Source: Syntrophomonadaceae bacterium (GTDB lineage: Bacteria; Bacillota; Dethiobacteria; DTU022). Taken from it: a stretch of 61,469 nucleotides of DNA. Each line of letters opens with the position of its first letter. The stretch's first letter is position 1. The notes under the pieces are model-generated. The model was not told the origin of the DNA. It ran no database searches and worked only from the letters and a program-made list of their open reading frames with translations. A program made the position numbers and the translations under genes. The stretch covers positions 1 to 61,469 of the forward strand of contig PWYU01000089.1 in the NCBI GenBank assembly GCA_003567725.1, in the 5' to 3' direction. Positions 44,323 to 54,580 of this stretch are shown piece by piece.

Positions 44323-46377
44323 TTGAGCCCATTTGTAAGACAAATAATATTCTACCTGGTAATAGCCATGGTAGTGGTCATCCTACTGGCAACCTTCAAT
44401 ACCGGGCCGCAACCTGAAGAAATAAGCTACAATCAGTTTGTAGAAAAAATAGAAAACGGTCAAGTGGAAAAAGTCGTTGCGCATGGCAATGAAATAGAGG
44501 CTGTCCTCGTTGATGGGACAGAAATTGAAACGACTCGCCCTGAAGACCATCAGTTAACTGAACTATTACTGGAAAACAATGTTTCTTATTCGCCTCATCC
44601 TGAGCGTGGCCCCGAGTGGTGGCAGACAGCACTTACATACATGATTCCTTTTTTGCTGATTATCGGGATCTTTTTCTTTTTCATGCAGCAGTCTCAGGGT
44701 GGCGGTAATCGGGTAATGAATTTTGGTAAAAGTAAGGCCAAACTGCAGGAAACTGATAAAAAGAAAGTTACTTTTGATGATGTGGCGGGCGCCGATGAAG
44801 AAAGAGCAGAACTGAGCGAGGTAGTTGATTTCCTGAAAGACCCCCGCAAATATATCGAAATTGGAGCAAGAATTCCAAAAGGGATATTGCTGGTTGGGCC
44901 TCCTGGCACCGGAAAAACCCTGCTGGCCCGTGCTGTTGCTGGAGAAGCAGGAGTGCCTTTTTTCAGCATTAGTGGTTCTGACTTTGTGGAAATGTTTGTT
45001 GGTGTTGGCGCTTCCAGGGTGAGGGATATGTTTGAAAATGCTAAAAAGAATTCTCCCTGTATTGTCTTTATTGATGAAATCGATGCTGTGGGAAGGCACC
45101 GCGGTGCCGGACTCGGTGGAGGCCATGATGAAAGAGAGCAAACTTTAAATCAGCTTCTGGTTGAAATGGACGGATTTGATGTTAACGAAGGGATAATAAT
45201 TATTGCCGCTACCAACCGGCCCGACATATTAGATCCTGCTTTGCTCAGGCCGGGCCGCTTTGATCGTGAAATCACAGTTACCTTGCCTGATGTTAAGGGA
45301 AGAGTGGAAATACTGAAAGTTCATACCAAAAATAAACGTTTTTCTGAAAACGTGGAACTAAAAAGCCTGGCGCAGGGAACCCCAGGATTTACCGGTGCCG
45401 ACCTGGAGAATGTGGTGAATGAAGCAGCGCTTTTAACTGCTCGAACCTCTAAAAAACTTATCAGCATGAAAGAGCTGGAGGAGGCGGTGGAAAGAGTTGT
45501 AGCCGGAACCCAGAAAACAAGCCGGGTGATAAGTGAGTTTGAGAAAAAAATTGTCGCTTATCATGAAGCCGGCCATGCTCTGGTGGGATACCTTCTTCCT
45601 CATACAGATCCTGTTCATAAGGTATCTATAATTCCTCGCGGCCGGGCGGGAGGTTATACTTTAATGTTCCCGGAAGAAGACCGTTATTATATGACCAAGA
45701 CAGAATTATTGGATAGAGTAAGCACTTTGCTTGGTGGGCGAGTTGCTGAAAAGCTGGTTCTTAATGATATCAGTACCGGGGCTCAGAATGACCTGGAAAG
45801 AGCTACTCAAATAGTCCGCCAGATGATCATGGAGTATGGCATGAGTGATAGCCTGGGACCCATTACCCTTGGTAGAAAACAGGATCAGGTATTTCTGGGA
45901 CGCGATCTGGGAAGGGATCGTGATTACAGTGAAGAAATTGCCAAAGCCATTGACCAGGAGATCAGAAAATCCATAGATGATTGTTACCAAAAAGCACAGG
46001 ATATCCTGGAAAACGAACGTCCCAAACTTGAAAGAATTGCCCAGGCATTATTAGAAAAAGAAACTCTTAATTCAAAAGAGATTAAAGCTTTGGTTGAAGG
46101 CCGGGAACTGCCTGAACCAGAAGAAGAATCTCAGGATGAAGCTGATGATAACTACCGGGAGGAACCGGAAGAAGAAATTGAAGCGGAAGAGTCAACGGTT
46201 GTCTCCGGTAATCAAAACGGGCCTGATGATGATTCCGGTGAAAGCGAATCTTCTGAGGAAGAAGTAGCTAAGCCAGAATTGGATGATGATAGCGCAGAAA
46301 AAGAAAAAGCGAAGCGACAGGCTTCTTTCCAACAATACAGTGAACAGAGCGATAACCCTACTAAAGACCATCAGTAA
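44323..46377 (+). CDS. ftsH: ATP-dependent zinc metalloprotease FtsH
   Basis: A 684-residue membrane protease with two N-terminal transmembrane helices (about residues 7-25 and 108-126). The AAA+ domain has GPPGTGKT near 192-199 and the SRH region; the protease has H414-E415-x-x-H418. The tail after about residue 600 is long and highly acidic, unusual in length. TTG 44323 follows GAGGAGGG. It lies after tilS-hpt as in most Bacillota. Confidence 0.96.
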   Translation: MSPFVRQIIFYLVIAMVVVILLATFNTGPQPEEISYNQFVEKIENGQVEKVVAHGNEIEAVLVDGTEIETTRPEDHQLTELLLENNVSYSPHPERGPEWWQTALTYMIPFLLIIGIFFFFMQQSQGGGNRVMNFGKSKAKLQETDKKKVTFDDVAGADEERAELSEVVDFLKDPRKYIEIGARIPKGILLVGPPGTGKTLLARAVAGEAGVPFFSISGSDFVEMFVGVGASRVRDMFENAKKNSPCIVFIDEIDAVGRHRGAGLGGGHDEREQTLNQLLVEMDGFDVNEGIIIIAATNRPDILDPALLRPGRFDREITVTLPDVKGRVEILKVHTKNKRFSENVELKSLAQGTPGFTGADLENVVNEAALLTARTSKKLISMKELEEAVERVVAGTQKTSRVISEFEKKIVAYHEAGHALVGYLLPHTDPVHKVSIIPRGRAGGYTLMFPEEDRYYMTKTELLDRVSTLLGGRVAEKLVLNDISTGAQNDLERATQIVRQMIMEYGMSDSLGPITLGRKQDQVFLGRDLGRDRDYSEEIAKAIDQEIRKSIDDCYQKAQDILENERPKLERIAQALLEKETLNSKEIKALVEGRELPEPEEESQDEADDNYREEPEEEIEAEESTVVSGNQNGPDDDSGESESSEEEVAKPELDDDSAEKEKAKRQASFQQYSEQSDNPTKDHQ

Positions 46378-46391
46378 ATTCGGAATTGCCG

Positions 46392-46419
46392 AGCCAGGTG
46401 ATAAACCTGGCTTTTTTTC
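46392..46419 (+). terminator. Rho-independent terminator of ftsH
   Basis: Stem AGCCAGGT/ACCTGGCT followed by a T run. Confidence 0.9.
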
Positions 46420-46456
46420 TTTGGTTAAATGCTAGAAAAAATTTGAGGTGATCGTT

Positions 46457-47407
46457 TTGGCCTCGGGATTGACTAACATTCCCGGCATTAAAGTTGGCGT
46501 AGCGCATAACCGAAACGCAGCTACCGGAGTTACCGTGGTGCTGGTTGAAGATGGGGCAAGAGCTGCAGTTGAGGTTAGAGGATCTGCACCGGGAACCCGG
46601 GAAACAGATCTGTTAATGCCTGGATGTCTGGTGGAAGAAGTCCAGGGGTTGGTTTTAGCCGGAGGAAGCGCTTATGGCCTTGAAGCAGCAAGTGGCGTAA
46701 TGGAATACCTTGAAAAGAATAATCTGGGTTTCCAGGTGGATCGTTTTAAGGTTCCCATTGTTCCGGCGGCCGTGTTGTTTGATTTATTAGTTGGCGACGG
46801 TAATATCAGGCCGGGCCGCGAGATGGGGTTTGAAGCATGCGCCAATGCTTCAACTGGCCCGGTGCCGGAAGGTTCTGTCGGAGCTGGTTGTGGAGCTACA
46901 GTTGGAAAAATTTATGGTGCTGGTAATGCCATTAAATCCGGACAGGGATCCTTTGCCTGTCATAATGGCGATTTAATCGTAGCTGCGCTTGTAGCAGTTA
47001 ATGCTTTTGGCGACGTTTATGATCAAAAAGGCGTTCTGATGGCCGGGCCGCGAAATCCTCACTCGGGGGAAATGGAGAAAACCGCCACCAGGCTAACAGA
47101 AAATGGCATGCAGGGCGGTCTGAGCAATACCACGCTGGGTATAATTGGAACAAATGCCGCTTTCAATAAACTTTTACTGCAAAAAGTTTGTCAGCTTGCT
47201 CATAATGGATTGGCTCGTTCTATTTGGCCCGTTCACACTATGTGGGATGGAGATGCTATATTTGCCATATCTAAAGGAGATGTGAATGCAGATGTTAATG
47301 TAGTTGGCATAATGGCAGCTGAAGCAATTAGCCGGGCTGTAGAAAGGGCGATAACAGAAGCCGAATCCATTTGCGGGGTGCCTGCAGCAGCTGATCTATC
47401 AACTTAA
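46457..47407 (+). CDS. P1-family (DmpA-like) N-terminal nucleophile peptidase
   Basis: A 316-residue member of the DmpA/NylC family, which self-cleaves before a Ser or Thr nucleophile and acts as an aminopeptidase or amidase. Landmarks are the N-terminal LTNIPGIKVGVAHN, GSVGAGCGATVGK and the cleavage region S-N224-T225-T226 in SNTTLGIIGTNA. TTG 46457 follows GAGGTG by six bases; an in-frame GTG at 46448 overlaps that site. It is monocistronic between ftsH and fhs. Substrate unknown. Confidence 0.85.
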   Translation: MASGLTNIPGIKVGVAHNRNAATGVTVVLVEDGARAAVEVRGSAPGTRETDLLMPGCLVEEVQGLVLAGGSAYGLEAASGVMEYLEKNNLGFQVDRFKVPIVPAAVLFDLLVGDGNIRPGREMGFEACANASTGPVPEGSVGAGCGATVGKIYGAGNAIKSGQGSFACHNGDLIVAALVAVNAFGDVYDQKGVLMAGPRNPHSGEMEKTATRLTENGMQGGLSNTTLGIIGTNAAFNKLLLQKVCQLAHNGLARSIWPVHTMWDGDAIFAISKGDVNADVNVVGIMAAEAISRAVERAITEAESICGVPAAADLST

Positions 47408-47552
47408 AAGCACAAAAAAGTATATAAAAAAATATGTGAAAACCTGAACTTTATGGCAGGAATCTGCGCAGTGATGTGGAATTTAAACCTTTGCCTGCGT
47501 TTATACATGGAGGTAAGCACTATTTAATAAAAATGTCAAGGAGGTTGTTTAA

Positions 47553-49316
47553 ATGCCGTTAGATCCAACTAAACATGCTGACTGGGAAATTGCTGAAGCT
47601 GCTGAAAAAAATATGAAAAAGGTATACCAGTTAGCCGAGGAGCTTAAGCTTGATCAGGAAGAGCTCCTTCCCAATGGCCATTACGTGGCTAAAGTGGACT
47701 ACAAAAAAGTTCTCGACCGGACGAAAGATGTACCCGATGGAAAGTACATCGATGTTACTGCAATTACACCTACGCCCCTGGGTGAAGGAAAGTCAACATC
47801 TACTATGGGGTTGACCCAGGGAATGGGTAAACTAGGCAAGAATGTTATTGCTACCATCCGTCAGCCGTCTGGCGGACCTACTATGAACGTAAAAGGCTCT
47901 GCTGCCGGTGGGGGATTGTCACAATGTGTTCCCTTAACACCATTTTCTCTCGGTTTGACCGGAGATATTAACGCCATTATGAATGCTCACAACCTGGCCA
48001 TGATAGCTTTAACCTCTCGCCTCCAGCATGAGTTTAATTCTACTGATGCTTTCCTGGAGCGAAGCGGTTTGAAGCGCCTTAATATCGATCCGCGCAATGT
48101 AGAAATGAACTGGATTATTGACTTCTGTGCACAGGCCCTGCGTAATATCATTATCGGCCTTGGCGGTAGAAGAGATGGCTTTATGATGAATTCTGGATTT
48201 AATATTGCCGTTTCATCAGAGGTTATGGCAATCCTGGCTGTAGCCAACGATCTTAAAGATATGCGGGAACGGATGGGTAAAATTGTGGTTGCTTATGATA
48301 AGAGAGGTAACCCGGTAACAACTGAAGATCTTGATGTTGCAGGCGCTATGACAGCATGGATGGTTGAAGCGATTAACCCCAACTTGATGCAGACTATTGA
48401 AGGGCAACCTACATTTGTTCACGCCGGACCGTTTGCCAATATTGCAATTGGACAGTCTTCTATTGTCGCCGATCGCGTCGCCCTTAAACTTGGCGATTAT
48501 GTTATAACCGAATCCGGTTTTGCTGCTGATATCGGTTTCGAGAAATTCTGGAACCTGAAGTGCCGTATGTCCGGACTGACACCTGATTGCGCCGTGCTTG
48601 TGGCTACTATCCGGGCTTTAAAAGCTCACGGTGGTGCGCCGCTGCCCAAACCGGGACAGCCGCTTGACCCTTCCTACGGACAGGAAAATGTGGGCTGGGT
48701 TGAAAAAGGCTGCGACAACCTGATCCACCATATCAACACTATCAAAAAAGCAGGCATTACCCCGGTGGTTTGTATCAATCACTTCTATACCGATACAGAC
48801 AATGAAGTTAAAGCTGTTCGCCGTCTGGCTGAAGAAGCGGGCGCAAAGGTTGCTGTTTCCAAACACTGGCAATATGGCGGAGAAGGAGCCAAGGAATTTG
48901 CCGAAGCTGTGGTTGAAGCCTGCGAAGAACCCAGCGACTTTAAATTCCTTTATGAGCTGGATACTCCACTGCGCAAGCGGATTGAGCTGATTGCTCAAGA
49001 AGTATACGGCGCTGATGGTGTTGATTATACTCCTGATGCTCTTGAAAAAATCAAGAAAATGGAAGGTGATCCGAAGTTCCAGAAGATGGGCACCTGCATG
49101 GTTAAAACCCACCTTAGCTTAAGTGATAATCCCGTGCTAAAAGGTGTTCCAAAAGGCTGGAACCTTAAAATCCGCGACATCTTGACTTATGGTGGAGCCG
49201 ACTTCGTGGTACCGGTAGCCGGCGCTATTTCCCTAATGCCGGGTACTGCTGCCAACCCTGCTTACCGTAAAGTTGATGTCGATGTAGAAACAGGCAAAGT
49301 AGAAGGCCTCTTCTAA
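47553..49316 (+). CDS. fhs: Formate-tetrahydrofolate ligase
   Basis: A 587-residue enzyme that makes 10-formyl-THF from formate, THF and ATP, the entry step of the methyl branch of the Wood-Ljungdahl pathway and a C1 source for purines. The nucleotide-binding loop TPLGEGKST is at residues 74-82; [18 protein letters not shown] and LTGDINAI are typical. It is about 30 residues longer than the common 555-560 residue form. AGGAGG precedes ATG 47553. The adjacent folate operon supplies its cofactor. Confidence 0.95.
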   Translation: MPLDPTKHADWEIAEAAEKNMKKVYQLAEELKLDQEELLPNGHYVAKVDYKKVLDRTKDVPDGKYIDVTAITPTPLGEGKSTSTMGLTQGMGKLGKNVIATIRQPSGGPTMNVKGSAAGGGLSQCVPLTPFSLGLTGDINAIMNAHNLAMIALTSRLQHEFNSTDAFLERSGLKRLNIDPRNVEMNWIIDFCAQALRNIIIGLGGRRDGFMMNSGFNIAVSSEVMAILAVANDLKDMRERMGKIVVAYDKRGNPVTTEDLDVAGAMTAWMVEAINPNLMQTIEGQPTFVHAGPFANIAIGQSSIVADRVALKLGDYVITESGFAADIGFEKFWNLKCRMSGLTPDCAVLVATIRALKAHGGAPLPKPGQPLDPSYGQENVGWVEKGCDNLIHHINTIKKAGITPVVCINHFYTDTDNEVKAVRRLAEEAGAKVAVSKHWQYGGEGAKEFAEAVVEACEEPSDFKFLYELDTPLRKRIELIAQEVYGADGVDYTPDALEKIKKMEGDPKFQKMGTCMVKTHLSLSDNPVLKGVPKGWNLKIRDILTYGGADFVVPVAGAISLMPGTAANPAYRKVDVDVETGKVEGLF

Positions 49317-49377
49317 AAAGAGATTGCTAAAGGGCTGGTTTTTTCAGTTAGACCTTTTAACTAAAGTGTTACCTAAC

Positions 49378-49425
49378 AAGCGCCGCTTACAACCTGTAAC
49401 GCAGGTTGAAGCGGCGCTTTTATAA
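49378..49425. terminator. Large bidirectional terminator between fhs and folK
   Basis: AAGCGCCGCTT at 49378-49388 pairs with AAGCGGCGCTT at 49409-49419, enclosing an inner CAACCTG/CAGGTTG stem. T-rich sequence follows on both strands' downstream sides, so it can end both fhs and the leftward folate operon. Confidence 0.8.
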
Positions 49426-49440
49426 TTTTCATACCGTATT

Positions 49441-49962
49441 TTAGCTGGTTTTGAACCAGTCCTGTGAACAATAGAGCTTTACATCAGGGTTGTCTGCTCT
49501 CTTTGCTAAAACCTGCCCGACTGTTTGATCGGTTCCGGAAATAATCAGATCAGAAGCAATGTTGGCCAGGGGAACTAGTACAAAATCTCTTTTTGTAATA
49601 CGGGGATGAGGAAGCTGTAAGAAAGGTGTATTTACAATTGTTCCATCATAAACCAGCAAATCCAAATCAATGATACGCGGCCCCCACCTCTCTTCCCTGA
49701 TTCGCTTCATTGCATTTTCCACATTGTGCATTTCCCGGAGCAGGCTTACAGGTGGAAGTTCAGTGTAAATAGAGATACAAGCATTAAGAAAAGGGTCTTG
49801 TTCAGGGCCCCCCACTGGAGCTGTTTCATAAATATTTGAACATGCTGCGAGCTCTATTTGCGGGTTTATAAAAAGTAAACTTATGGAGCGCTTTAAATTG
49901 TTTAAGCGTTCACCTAAATTGGAGCCAAGGCCGAGATAAGCAATTTTTATTTTATTATGCAT
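49441..49962 (-). CDS. folK: 2-amino-4-hydroxy-6-hydroxymethyldihydropteridine diphosphokinase
   Basis: A 173-residue enzyme of folate synthesis that pyrophosphorylates the pterin side chain. YLGLGSNLGERLNNL is at the N-terminus, with ETAPVGG, GPRIIDLDLL and LPHPRI(T)KRDFVL. It is the last gene of the leftward folate operon, four bases after folB. Confidence 0.94.
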   Translation of the reverse strand: MHNKIKIAYLGLGSNLGERLNNLKRSISLLFINPQIELAACSNIYETAPVGGPEQDPFLNACISIYTELPPVSLLREMHNVENAMKRIREERWGPRIIDLDLLVYDGTIVNTPFLQLPHPRITKRDFVLVPLANIASDLIISGTDQTVGQVLAKRADNPDVKLYCSQDWFKTS

Positions 49963-49966
49963 TGAT

Positions 49967-50323
49967 TTACGGGTTCCTCCGGGTTACTATTACTCCTGTA
50001 CCTCCACTTACTGCTGCCAGAGGCGGGTTTGGTTTGCGAACTTCAACCTCTACTTCCATTACTCCAGGAACCAGAAGCAGTTGATTGGCAATCCGTACAG
50101 CCAGGGTCTCCAGTAAATGGCAAGAAGGCCCCTTCATAATTTTCTGAACAACCTCTACTGCATGCCGGTAATCAACAGCCTGTTCAATCTGATCATCTTT
50201 GATAACTGAAAAATCAGCGCCCAGTTCAAGGCTGATCTGAAATTCCTGGCCCAGCTCTCTTTCTTCGGGAAGCACTCCATGGTAGGCATAGCTAATAATA
50301 TCATCAATAATAATTTTATCCAT
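49967..50323 (-). CDS. folB: Dihydroneopterin aldolase
   Basis: A 118-residue aldolase that cuts dihydroneopterin to the hydroxymethyl pterin. YHGVLPEERELGQEFQISLEL and ETLAVRIANQLL are typical, and the C-terminal VRKPNPP is conserved. GGAGGTG precedes its start. It is six bases after folP. Confidence 0.94.
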   Translation of the reverse strand: MDKIIIDDIISYAYHGVLPEERELGQEFQISLELGADFSVIKDDQIEQAVDYRHAVEVVQKIMKGPSCHLLETLAVRIANQLLLVPGVMEVEVEVRKPNPPLAAVSGGTGVIVTRRNP

Positions 50324-50329
50324 ACTAAA

Positions 50330-51154
50330 TCACCTCCGCACCATCGCATCGGTCATATCGGCTACGCGACGCATTTGTAAAACATCATGAACTCTTACCA
50401 GATTTGCGCCTGCGCTAATACCGTAAGCAACTGTTGCTGCAGTTCCTTCAACCCTCTCTTGAAGAGGCAGGTCAAGAGTTTTGCCAATCATTGATTTTCG
50501 GGATGTTCCAAGCAGAAGAGGATAGCCCAGGCTGCTGAATTCACGGAGATAGTACATAACATCTAAGTTTTGCTGCAGATCTTTACCAAACCCGATCCCG
50601 GGATCAATAATTATCTGCTCATCTTTAACACCAGCCTGATGGGCAAGCTGAATTGATTCTTTTATTTCGGCAATAATATCGGTGATGAGGTTTTCATAAT
50701 CTGTGCTGCTGCGATTGTGCATCAGACAGACAGGGACTTTGTAGCGAGAAACCACCTCTCCCAGCTGGTTATCCGCTTTTAAGCCATAGACATCATTAAC
50801 CATCTCAACGCCTATTTTTAAAGCTTCTTCAGCTACGGCTGCTTTGTAAGTATCAATAGATAGAGGCAGAGTAAAAGCTTTTTCCCTTTTCAAGGCTTTG
50901 ATCACGGGAAGAACCCTTTTAAGTTCTTCCTCAGCTGATATTGGAATAAATCCCGGTCGAACCGATTCTCCTCCAATATCTATGATGTCTGCCCCATCTT
51001 CAGCCATTTTAAAGGCTTGATCTACCGCTTTTTCTGCCTGGTCATAACGGCCTCCATCTGAGAAAGAATCGGGAGTGACATTTAAAATACCCATAACCAG
51101 AGTTCGTTTTTCTATCTGATATGATTTAGCACCTAATTGCAGGACTCTGCTCAT
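50330..51154 (-). CDS. folP: Dihydropteroate synthase
   Basis: A 274-residue TIM-barrel enzyme condensing the pterin with p-aminobenzoate; the sulfonamide target. MGILNVTPDSFSDGG, DIGGESVRPG, SIDTYKAAVAEEA, and the C-terminal RVHDV are visible. It overlaps the HD-domain gene by four bases. Confidence 0.95.
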   Translation of the reverse strand: MSRVLQLGAKSYQIEKRTLVMGILNVTPDSFSDGGRYDQAEKAVDQAFKMAEDGADIIDIGGESVRPGFIPISAEEELKRVLPVIKALKREKAFTLPLSIDTYKAAVAEEALKIGVEMVNDVYGLKADNQLGEVVSRYKVPVCLMHNRSSTDYENLITDIIAEIKESIQLAHQAGVKDEQIIIDPGIGFGKDLQQNLDVMYYLREFSSLGYPLLLGTSRKSMIGKTLDLPLQERVEGTAATVAYGISAGANLVRVHDVLQMRRVADMTDAMVRR

Positions 51155-51645
51155 AAGATTAACCTCCGTTGATGCGGCTGCTCGTTCAACTTATAGCATT
51201 CATCGCGGGCTTCACATTCAAAACAAATCCGGGAAAGCCTGTCAGCTTTATTTAAAGCTTTGCTCAGGGGCGAACGGTGAACATTTTCGGTTTTTTTATT
51301 ACGATGCTGGGCGATAGCTTGTTTAATCAATTGCTGTTCAGATAAAGAGTATCCGGCCTCTTTCAATATTGGGCCTGCCAGCTCGGAGCTTATTTTTGCG
51401 TGGTCCGTGCCGTCTTGATATTCTTTCCATCTTCCGATGTCATGTAAAAGCCCCGCCGCATAAGCTATTTCCCGGGAAATAAAGGGCTGGCCTTCTTCAA
51501 GCAGCAGTAAATAGGTTAACCGGGCTACTGAAACTGAGTGATCGAAGTGATGTCGGCAGAAAAGCCTGTCTGCTTCTTCTTCGTTATTATAATGTAAATA
51601 AAGCCGGTATTTTTGGTTGGATGTAATATTAGTGCATCTTTCCAT
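51151..51645 (-). CDS. HD-domain phosphohydrolase in the folate operon
   Basis: A 164-residue protein with a single HD domain. Metal ligands visible are H36 in HHFDHS, H68-D69 in GLLHDIGRW, and later His/Asp residues in IAQHRN and ALNKADRL. The C-terminus contains CFECEARDEC, a cysteine cluster of unknown role. It lies between folE and folP, overlapping folP by four bases, so a folate function is likely; removal of phosphates from dihydroneopterin triphosphate is one possibility but is inference. Confidence 0.82.
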   Translation of the reverse strand: MERCTNITSNQKYRLYLHYNNEEEADRLFCRHHFDHSVSVARLTYLLLLEEGQPFISREIAYAAGLLHDIGRWKEYQDGTDHAKISSELAGPILKEAGYSLSEQQLIKQAIAQHRNKKTENVHRSPLSKALNKADRLSRICFECEARDECYKLNEQPHQRRLIL

Positions 51646-51668
51646 ACTTTTCTCCCCTCAGTTTAAAC

Positions 51669-52229
51669 TTAACCTTTGATTAGGCTGAAGGCTTCAATGC
51701 GTGAGCTGGCATTGGTCCTGAACAGGCCGCGAACGGCTGAAGTTACAGTTACAGAACCCGGCTTGCCAACGCCGCGAATGCTCATGCACAAATGCTCTGC
51801 TTCTACAACCACTACCACTCCTTTAGGTTTTAGTTCTTCAGTTATAATATCAGCCACATTACTGGTAAGCCGTTCCTGCAACTGAGGGCGGCGTGAAATA
51901 ATTTCTATCACCCTGACCAGTTTACTGAGCCCTACAATTCTTCCTCCCCCGGGAACGTAGGCAACGTGAGCTTTTCCATAAAAGGGCAGCAGGTGGTGTT
52001 CGCACATAGAATAGAATGAAACATCTTTAAGCAACACAATTTCATCATGTCCATCTTCTACAAAGCAGGTTTGCAGTGGAGAGCGGGGATCTTTATTTAA
52101 TCCACCAAACAATTCACAATACATATTAGCAACTCGTTCCGGAGTGCCCTTCAGGCCTTCACGGTTTAGATCTTCGCCTATTGCTTCTAATATCATTTCC
52201 ACTCCCCGGGATATTTTTTCTTTATCCAT
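51669..52229 (-). CDS. folE: GTP cyclohydrolase I
   Basis: A 186-residue enzyme turning GTP into 7,8-dihydroneopterin triphosphate, the first step to folate. [29 protein letters not shown] with zinc-binding Cys and His, and [17 protein letters not shown] are conserved. It is the first folate gene of the leftward operon, just after the CPBP-like membrane protein gene. Confidence 0.95.
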   Translation of the reverse strand: MDKEKISRGVEMILEAIGEDLNREGLKGTPERVANMYCELFGGLNKDPRSPLQTCFVEDGHDEIVLLKDVSFYSMCEHHLLPFYGKAHVAYVPGGGRIVGLSKLVRVIEIISRRPQLQERLTSNVADIITEELKPKGVVVVVEAEHLCMSIRGVGKPGSVTVTSAVRGLFRTNASSRIEAFSLIKG

Positions 52230-52247
52230 TTTAATACCGCCTTTCTT

Positions 52248-53561
52248 TTAATACAGGATGATATCGGGTAAATAAATTATACAGCTGTGTAAAAGCGCAC
52301 AGGCAAGAATATTTTCTGTTCGTAAATAAAGATAGCCTAGAATAGCAGCTGTACCTGGAGCCAGGATGGCAATTTCCAGGTGGGTATAGGGGTAATAAAG
52401 CATCCAGGGTTCAGTAATATAGATAAATATAAACTGGCTTAAGCCAACTAAAGTAATCATGATCAGCAGGCCCCAGTTTGGCCCGGTTAAGCGGGTGAGG
52501 TATGCCTGGATATAACCGCGCCAGATCATTTCAACGGGCAAAGCGAGCAGCAAAAATATTAGCGGCAGGTGGATTAGTTCATCTGAATCAGCGATTTCAA
52601 TGCCGGCAGGCAATCCTCTTGTGGCCATTAAGATCAATGCTGCAGATAAAATAGCAAGAATGTAGCCATTTTTCAGTTTGTCACGGCGCAGGCCAAAGTC
52701 GAGATAATCAACCTGGCCCCGTTTATGTAATATGATTAAAAGCAAAATCCCCGCTCCGTAACCTAGAAAAGCATAATAAACTGGCCAATTATTAAGCTCG
52801 GGTGTGATTTTACCTGCTGTAAAAAAGGCTGCTGTTATTGGCACCAAAATCAATCCTAGATAACCCGGGTGAGTCCTGGCCAGATGGACCCAGTACTGGG
52901 AATAGCGGTGGTCCAAAGTAAAAAGAGTCATTACCAGAAGCATGATAACAATAAAAAGGCTATAAATTATAGCAGAACCTGAGATGCTAAGAGTGCTGTA
53001 TTTCGCCTCCGGAGGTAAGATTGGTTCCCCATCTGTTGCTATAAAATAAAAGTATGACAGCTCTTTGGGAGTATGAAAGCTAATGGGAATTTTATCCTGC
53101 CAGATAGTCGGTTTGCCTACTTGTTTGTTAAAAACCGTGGAAACCATCTCCAGCCGGCTTCGATCTTCAACAGGGACAAAAATGTTATCTCCCCTGATCT
53201 CATCGAAAATATCATGCTTGACAGCCATAAAAATGCCCAGAGCGTTAGTTTGATCATATACATCATTTTCATGTCTCATTGATCCTTTTCCGATAAGCAT
53301 CACTGTTCGATCGTAACTGGTCTCCTGAACTGTGCAGACTAGACCTCCCTCAGGAAAGCTAACACTTATATCCTTAATTCTAAACCGCCAGGGTTCGAAT
53401 TCGGAAACCGAGCTAATCACGTATTCCTGGGGATTTTGTCCCAGTGCGTCCGGTATTAAAGCTGTAACAGCGAAAACTGCAATTACCAATAGTACAATAA
53501 GCCCAAATAAGATTAATGAGGCCACAAAATAATTCTTGCCAGCCATTTTCTTTAAAAGCAA
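52248..53561 (-). CDS. Polytopic membrane protein with CPBP (CAAX protease)-like C-terminus
   Basis: A 437-residue membrane protein: one N-terminal helix (about 12-36), an extracytoplasmic domain of about 165 residues, then roughly eight transmembrane helices. The C-terminal helices resemble the CPBP family; the segment LPVEMIWRGYIQ is like its EExxxR motif but lacks the first Glu, and the usual FxxxH motif is not visible. Activity is therefore doubtful. TTG 53561 follows AGGAGGAA. It lies 18 bases upstream of folE in the same direction and may be co-transcribed. Confidence 0.65.
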   Translation of the reverse strand: MLLKKMAGKNYFVASLILFGLIVLLVIAVFAVTALIPDALGQNPQEYVISSVSEFEPWRFRIKDISVSFPEGGLVCTVQETSYDRTVMLIGKGSMRHENDVYDQTNALGIFMAVKHDIFDEIRGDNIFVPVEDRSRLEMVSTVFNKQVGKPTIWQDKIPISFHTPKELSYFYFIATDGEPILPPEAKYSTLSISGSAIIYSLFIVIMLLVMTLFTLDHRYSQYWVHLARTHPGYLGLILVPITAAFFTAGKITPELNNWPVYYAFLGYGAGILLLIILHKRGQVDYLDFGLRRDKLKNGYILAILSAALILMATRGLPAGIEIADSDELIHLPLIFLLLALPVEMIWRGYIQAYLTRLTGPNWGLLIMITLVGLSQFIFIYITEPWMLYYPYTHLEIAILAPGTAAILGYLYLRTENILACALLHSCIIYLPDIILY

Positions 53562-53800
53562 AGCGGTTCCTCCTTATGCTATCATCTCTTGTTGTCAAAG
53601 TACCTATTTAAAATTCGACGGTTGATCTAATTATCCTCTATCAGTAAAAGCTGTGGTTTTTCAAAGCCATTTGTTTTCTTTATTGTTTAAGTTAATTATT
53701 ATAAGTGTCTTGGAATTCTTTTCAAACAAATAATGATCTGCTATAGTGTAAATGCTTAACTGTTCTATAATAACAGAAAAATAACTTCCGGGGTGAAAAA

Positions 53801-54580
53801 ATGTTATTAACTATTGATGTAGGCAATACACATATCATGCTGGGTATTTATAAAGATGAGGAAGTCCTTGTTTACTGGCGTTTACCAACCCGGGAAGACA
53901 GTACGGAAGATGAACTGGGAATGGTTATAAAGAATCTTTTGCATAACAGCCGTCTTAGCTTAAAAGATATTAATGCCGTTGCCATATCGTCTGTTGTCCC
54001 TCCTTTAATGTATTCCCTGGAAAGAATGTCAACCAAATACTTTAAAGTCGAACCCCTGGTGATTGGGCCTGGCATTAAAACCGGATTAAATATAATTACT
54101 GATAATCCTCGTGAAGTTGGCGCCGACCGCATAGTAAATGCAGTTGCAGCCTATAACTTATATGGCGGTCCTTTAATTATCGTTGATTTTGGAACAGCAA
54201 CTACTTTTTGCGGTGTTTCTGAAGATGGCGACTACCTGGGTGGTGTTATTGCCCCCGGTATAGGTATATCTATAGAAGCTTTATTTGAAAAAGCTGCTAA
54301 GCTGCCTCGTGTAGAAATAGTCAGGCCGACCCGGGTTATCGGAAAAGATACTGTCTCCAGCATGCAATCAGGAATTATTTTCGGTTTTGTCGGACAGGTT
54401 GATGAGATTGTTCGGCGGATGAAAGATGAATTTAGGCAGGAACCGCTGGTTATCGCCACCGGTGGTTTTGCTTCTCTAATCGCCAGCGAATCTGACACTA
54501 TTAACAAGGTCAATACTTTACTGACTTTAGAAGGCTTGAGAACCATACACAACATGAACTTAAGGGGGAATGAAAAATGA
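53801..54580 (+). CDS. coaX: Type III pantothenate kinase
   Basis: A 259-residue kinase making phosphopantothenate, the first step of CoA synthesis. The ASKHA motifs [34 protein letters not shown] and GVIAPGI are complete. It overlaps the patatin gene by four bases (ATGA). In Bacillus, coaX also follows ftsH. Confidence 0.95.
   Translation: MLLTIDVGNTHIMLGIYKDEEVLVYWRLPTREDSTEDELGMVIKNLLHNSRLSLKDINAVAISSVVPPLMYSLERMSTKYFKVEPLVIGPGIKTGLNIITDNPREVGADRIVNAVAAYNLYGGPLIIVDFGTATTFCGVSEDGDYLGGVIAPGIGISIEALFEKAAKLPRVEIVRPTRVIGKDTVSSMQSGIIFGFVGQVDEIVRRMKDEFRQEPLVIATGGFASLIASESDTINKVNTLLTLEGLRTIHNMNLRGNEK

Noticed and set aside
44566-45141. 191-codon minus-strand open frame inside ftsH
   Set aside because: It mirrors the conserved AAA+ domain of ftsH; only codon-bias shadowing.
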